15,324 nucleotides of DNA, from the NCBI GenBank assembly GCA_036675025.1, contig JAKFFN010000302.1, forward strand, positions 1-15,324. Direction: 5' to 3'. Shown piece after piece: positions 13,770-15,324 of the stretch (its first letter is position 1; every line of letters starts with the position of its first letter). The DNA comes from JAKFFN01 sp036675025. Lineage in GTDB: Bacteria > Sumerlaeota > Sumerlaeia > Sumerlaeales > Sumerlaeaceae. The position numbers and the translations under genes are program-made. The notes below the pieces were generated by a model. That model saw nothing but the letters and a program-made list of their open reading frames with translations. It was not told where the DNA came from and made no database searches.

Positions 13770-13991
13770 TCGCTCGGTCGCTGCGTTGTGGTACCCCTGC
13801 CGGGGTACGGGCGTAAAGAGGGCGGCGTACCCCGGGTGGCGTCGCTTCGCTCCTGACCCGGGGCTACCGCTGTGAGACCCCTCCCGGGGTCATTCAAGGA
13901 AAAGAAGATCAGATGTGCCCCGTGTGTGGGTACGCCGTAGCGGTTCTGATGGGCTATGGCCTGCCCCGTAGTAACAGACGCTACGCCGTAG
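13759..13991. repeat. CTACGCCGTAG element, three copies
   Basis: CTACGCCGTAG occurs at 13759-13769 (where its TAG is the prmA stop codon) and at 13981-13991. A copy differing only in its first base lies at 13930-13940. The unit is an inverted repeat, CTAC-GCC-GTAG. Confidence 0.6.
13791..13891. repeat. Cluster of three CCCC/GGGG hairpins between prmA and the GH13 gene
   Basis: Three inverted repeats follow each other: GTACCCC-TGCC-GGGGTAC (13791-13808), CCCCGGGT (13830-13837) with ACCCGGGG (13856-13863) around an 18-base loop, and GACCCC-TCCC-GGGG-TC (13876-13891). None has a T-run. The whole spacer 13770-14045 (276 bases) holds no supported gene. The first hairpin, 21 bases after the prmA stop, may protect the prmA mRNA 3' end. 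Confidence 0.65.
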
Positions 13992-14045
13992 CCGGTATTG
14001 TTCTTGCCACTGCCTTTGGTGACAATCCAAGGGCGGTGAACTTTG

Positions 14046-15324
14046 ATGGAGCATACCTGGTGGCAAAAGGGCATTATCTATGAAGCCTATATCCGGTCGT
14101 TTCAAGATTCAAACGGCGACGGTATCGGCGACATCAATGGCCTGCGTCAGCGGCTCGACTATCTCCAGTGGCTGGGGATTGACATCATCTGGATCCCGCC
14201 AATCTATAAGAGCCCGCAGCGCGAGTTTGGATACGATACATCGGATTACGTAGCTGTTGAGCCGCTTTTCGGCACCATGGAGGATTTCGATAATCTCGTG
14301 GCAGAAGCCCATAGCCGCGGCCTCCGAATCGTCCTCGATTTCGTACCGAACCACACGTCCAGTGACCACGACTGGTTCAAGGAGTCGCGCTTATCCAAAG
14401 ACAACCCCAAGCACGACTGGTATATCTGGAAAGATCCTGCCCCGGATGGCGGACCTCCCAACAACTGGGTGAGTGCCTTCGGCGGCAAAAGCGCCTGGGA
14501 ATTTGTGGAGGAACGGGGGCAGTATTATTATCACGCTTTCTTAACCGAACAGCCGGATTTGAACCCCAGAAATCCGGACGTAGAGCAAGCCATCTTCGAT
14601 GCTTTAAGATTCTGGCTGGATCGCGGAGTGGATGGCTTTCGAATCGATGTGATGTGGCATCTCTTTAAGGATGAGAGGTTTCGGGACAACCCGCCGAACC
14701 CGGACTATGATGAAAAGATGCCGTCTAACAATAAGCTGCGGGAAATCTATAATGCATCGCGGCCGGAGACGATCGATTTCGTAGTACGGATGCGGAACGT
14801 GCTCCAGGAATATGAAGGCAACCGCCTGATGATTGGTGAACTCTACCAGTCGGGAGCAGCGCTGGTAGATTTCTATGGACCAGACTGCTCAGCTGCGCAG
14901 ATGCCCCATAACCAGCAGCTTATCCTGCTGCCCTGGGAGGCAACGAAGCTGCGGGATGCTATAGAGCAATACCTGGGAAGCCTGCCGGAGAAGTGCTGGC
15001 CGAACTGGGTGCTGGGAAACCATGACAAGCCGCGGATTGCAACCCGGGTAGAAACGCCGGCGCAGGCGCGGGTGGCTATGATGCTGCTGCTGACCCTGCA
15101 CGGCACTCCGACGATGTATTACGGCGACGAGATCGGCATGACGAATGTGGACATTCCGATGGACCAGCGTAAAGACCCGTTTGAACAGCTGGACCCCGGC
15201 AAGGGCCAGGGGCGTGATCCGCAGCGCACGCCGATGCAGTGGGAGGGTGGAACCCGGAACGCTGGATTTACAACCGGCGAACCATGGCTGCCTTTGGCGG
15301 CGGACTGGAAGACAGTAAATGTCG
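14046..15324 (+). CDS. GH13 alpha-glucosidase / oligo-1,6-glucosidase-type enzyme (C-terminus cut by window edge)
   Basis: The frame opens at ATG 14046 and is open to the window end, giving 426 residues; complete family members are usually 520-560 residues, so roughly a fifth is missing. It is a GH13 alpha-amylase-superfamily enzyme: start WWQKGIIYEAYIRSFQDSNG (5-24) with DSNGDGIGD, region I DFVPNH (98-103), region II GFRIDV with nucleophile Asp201, region III GELY with acid/base Glu265, and region IV NHD with Asp327. The RTPMQWEGG segment (394-402) is typical of the oligo-1,6-glucosidase and alpha-glucosidase group, which hydrolyse or transfer alpha-glucosyl units from small oligosaccharides. 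There is no signal peptide, so it probably acts in the cytoplasm. The ribosome site is modest (GGTGAA about six bases upstream). It follows prmA on the same strand, but 276 bases of repeats make a shared operon doubtful. Confidence 0.95.
   Translation, partial: MEHTWWQKGIIYEAYIRSFQDSNGDGIGDINGLRQRLDYLQWLGIDIIWIPPIYKSPQREFGYDTSDYVAVEPLFGTMEDFDNLVAEAHSRGLRIVLDFVPNHTSSDHDWFKESRLSKDNPKHDWYIWKDPAPDGGPPNNWVSAFGGKSAWEFVEERGQYYYHAFLTEQPDLNPRNPDVEQAIFDALRFWLDRGVDGFRIDVMWHLFKDERFRDNPPNPDYDEKMPSNNKLREIYNASRPETIDFVVRMRNVLQEYEGNRLMIGELYQSGAALVDFYGPDCSAAQMPHNQQLILLPWEATKLRDAIEQYLGSLPEKCWPNWVLGNHDKPRIATRVETPAQARVAMMLLLTLHGTPTMYYGDEIGMTNVDIPMDQRKDPFEQLDPGKGQGRDPQRTPMQWEGGTRNAGFTTGEPWLPLAADWKTVNV

Noticed and set aside
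13759..13991. CRISPR array
   Set aside because: The three repeat copies are only 11 bases, irregularly spaced (about 160 and 40 bases between them), and no cas gene is present.
13232..14074. A 280-codon minus-strand frame opposite prmA and the following spacer
   Set aside because: It is serine/arginine-rich low-complexity translation antisense to prmA and runs on through hairpin repeats, with no family features.

Overview
The window looks like chromosomal DNA of a free-living Gram-negative-type bacterium of moderate GC (my impression is the low to mid 50s percent; not counted). No phylogenetic marker fixes the phylum. A prepilin-like protein ending in a YDATNGTVSRGSIWR-type segment, a secreted GH99/WbsX-like protein and intergenic DNA full of short palindromes and 7-11 nt repeats recall Planctomycetes, Armatimonadota and similar soil lineages. 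That is an impression, not a demonstration. I see no RNA gene, transposase, phage gene or CRISPR array.

Layout. (1) 1-3411, minus strand: an FAD/Rieske oxidoreductase is followed after about 60 bp by a soluble GAF-GAF sensor histidine kinase cut by the left window edge. (2) 3547-6732, plus strand: a ferritin-like DUF892 protein with its own strong terminator, then an SDR oxidoreductase and a DUF6766-type membrane protein 4 bp apart, then a Methyltransf_24-type methyltransferase. (3) 6758-9570, minus strand: a secreted GH99/WbsX-like protein, a small secreted protein of unknown family and a prepilin-like protein, separated by hairpins. (4) 9571-10551: an AT-richer regulatory or relic region with a possible 20-residue Cys-ending leader peptide, a perfect 8-3-8 palindrome, four copies of TATGCT, and a TPR gene that appears broken in its 5' half. 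(5) 10552-12539, minus strand: accB-accC, two subunits of acetyl-CoA carboxylase. (6) 12867-15324, plus strand: prmA (ribosomal protein L11 methyltransferase) and, after a repeat-rich spacer, a GH13 alpha-glucosidase-type enzyme cut by the right edge.

How the genes may work together. accB and accC supply malonyl-CoA for fatty acid synthesis, and prmA is housekeeping. The first 5.7 kb reads like a stress/redox island: a sensor kinase whose first GAF domain carries an unusual four-cysteine, two-histidine cluster lies directly behind a Rieske oxidoreductase, and both diverge from DUF892, SDR and DUF6766 genes, families repeatedly seen in general-stress loci. The link between sensor and neighbours is inference from position.

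Most unusual points: the Cys/His cluster in the kinase GAF domain; the poly-Cys short ORF upstream of the prepilin gene; the palindrome and TATGCT array; the damaged TPR gene; the internally duplicated DUF6766 protein; and three intergenic repeat clusters, one of which supplies the stop codon of prmA.
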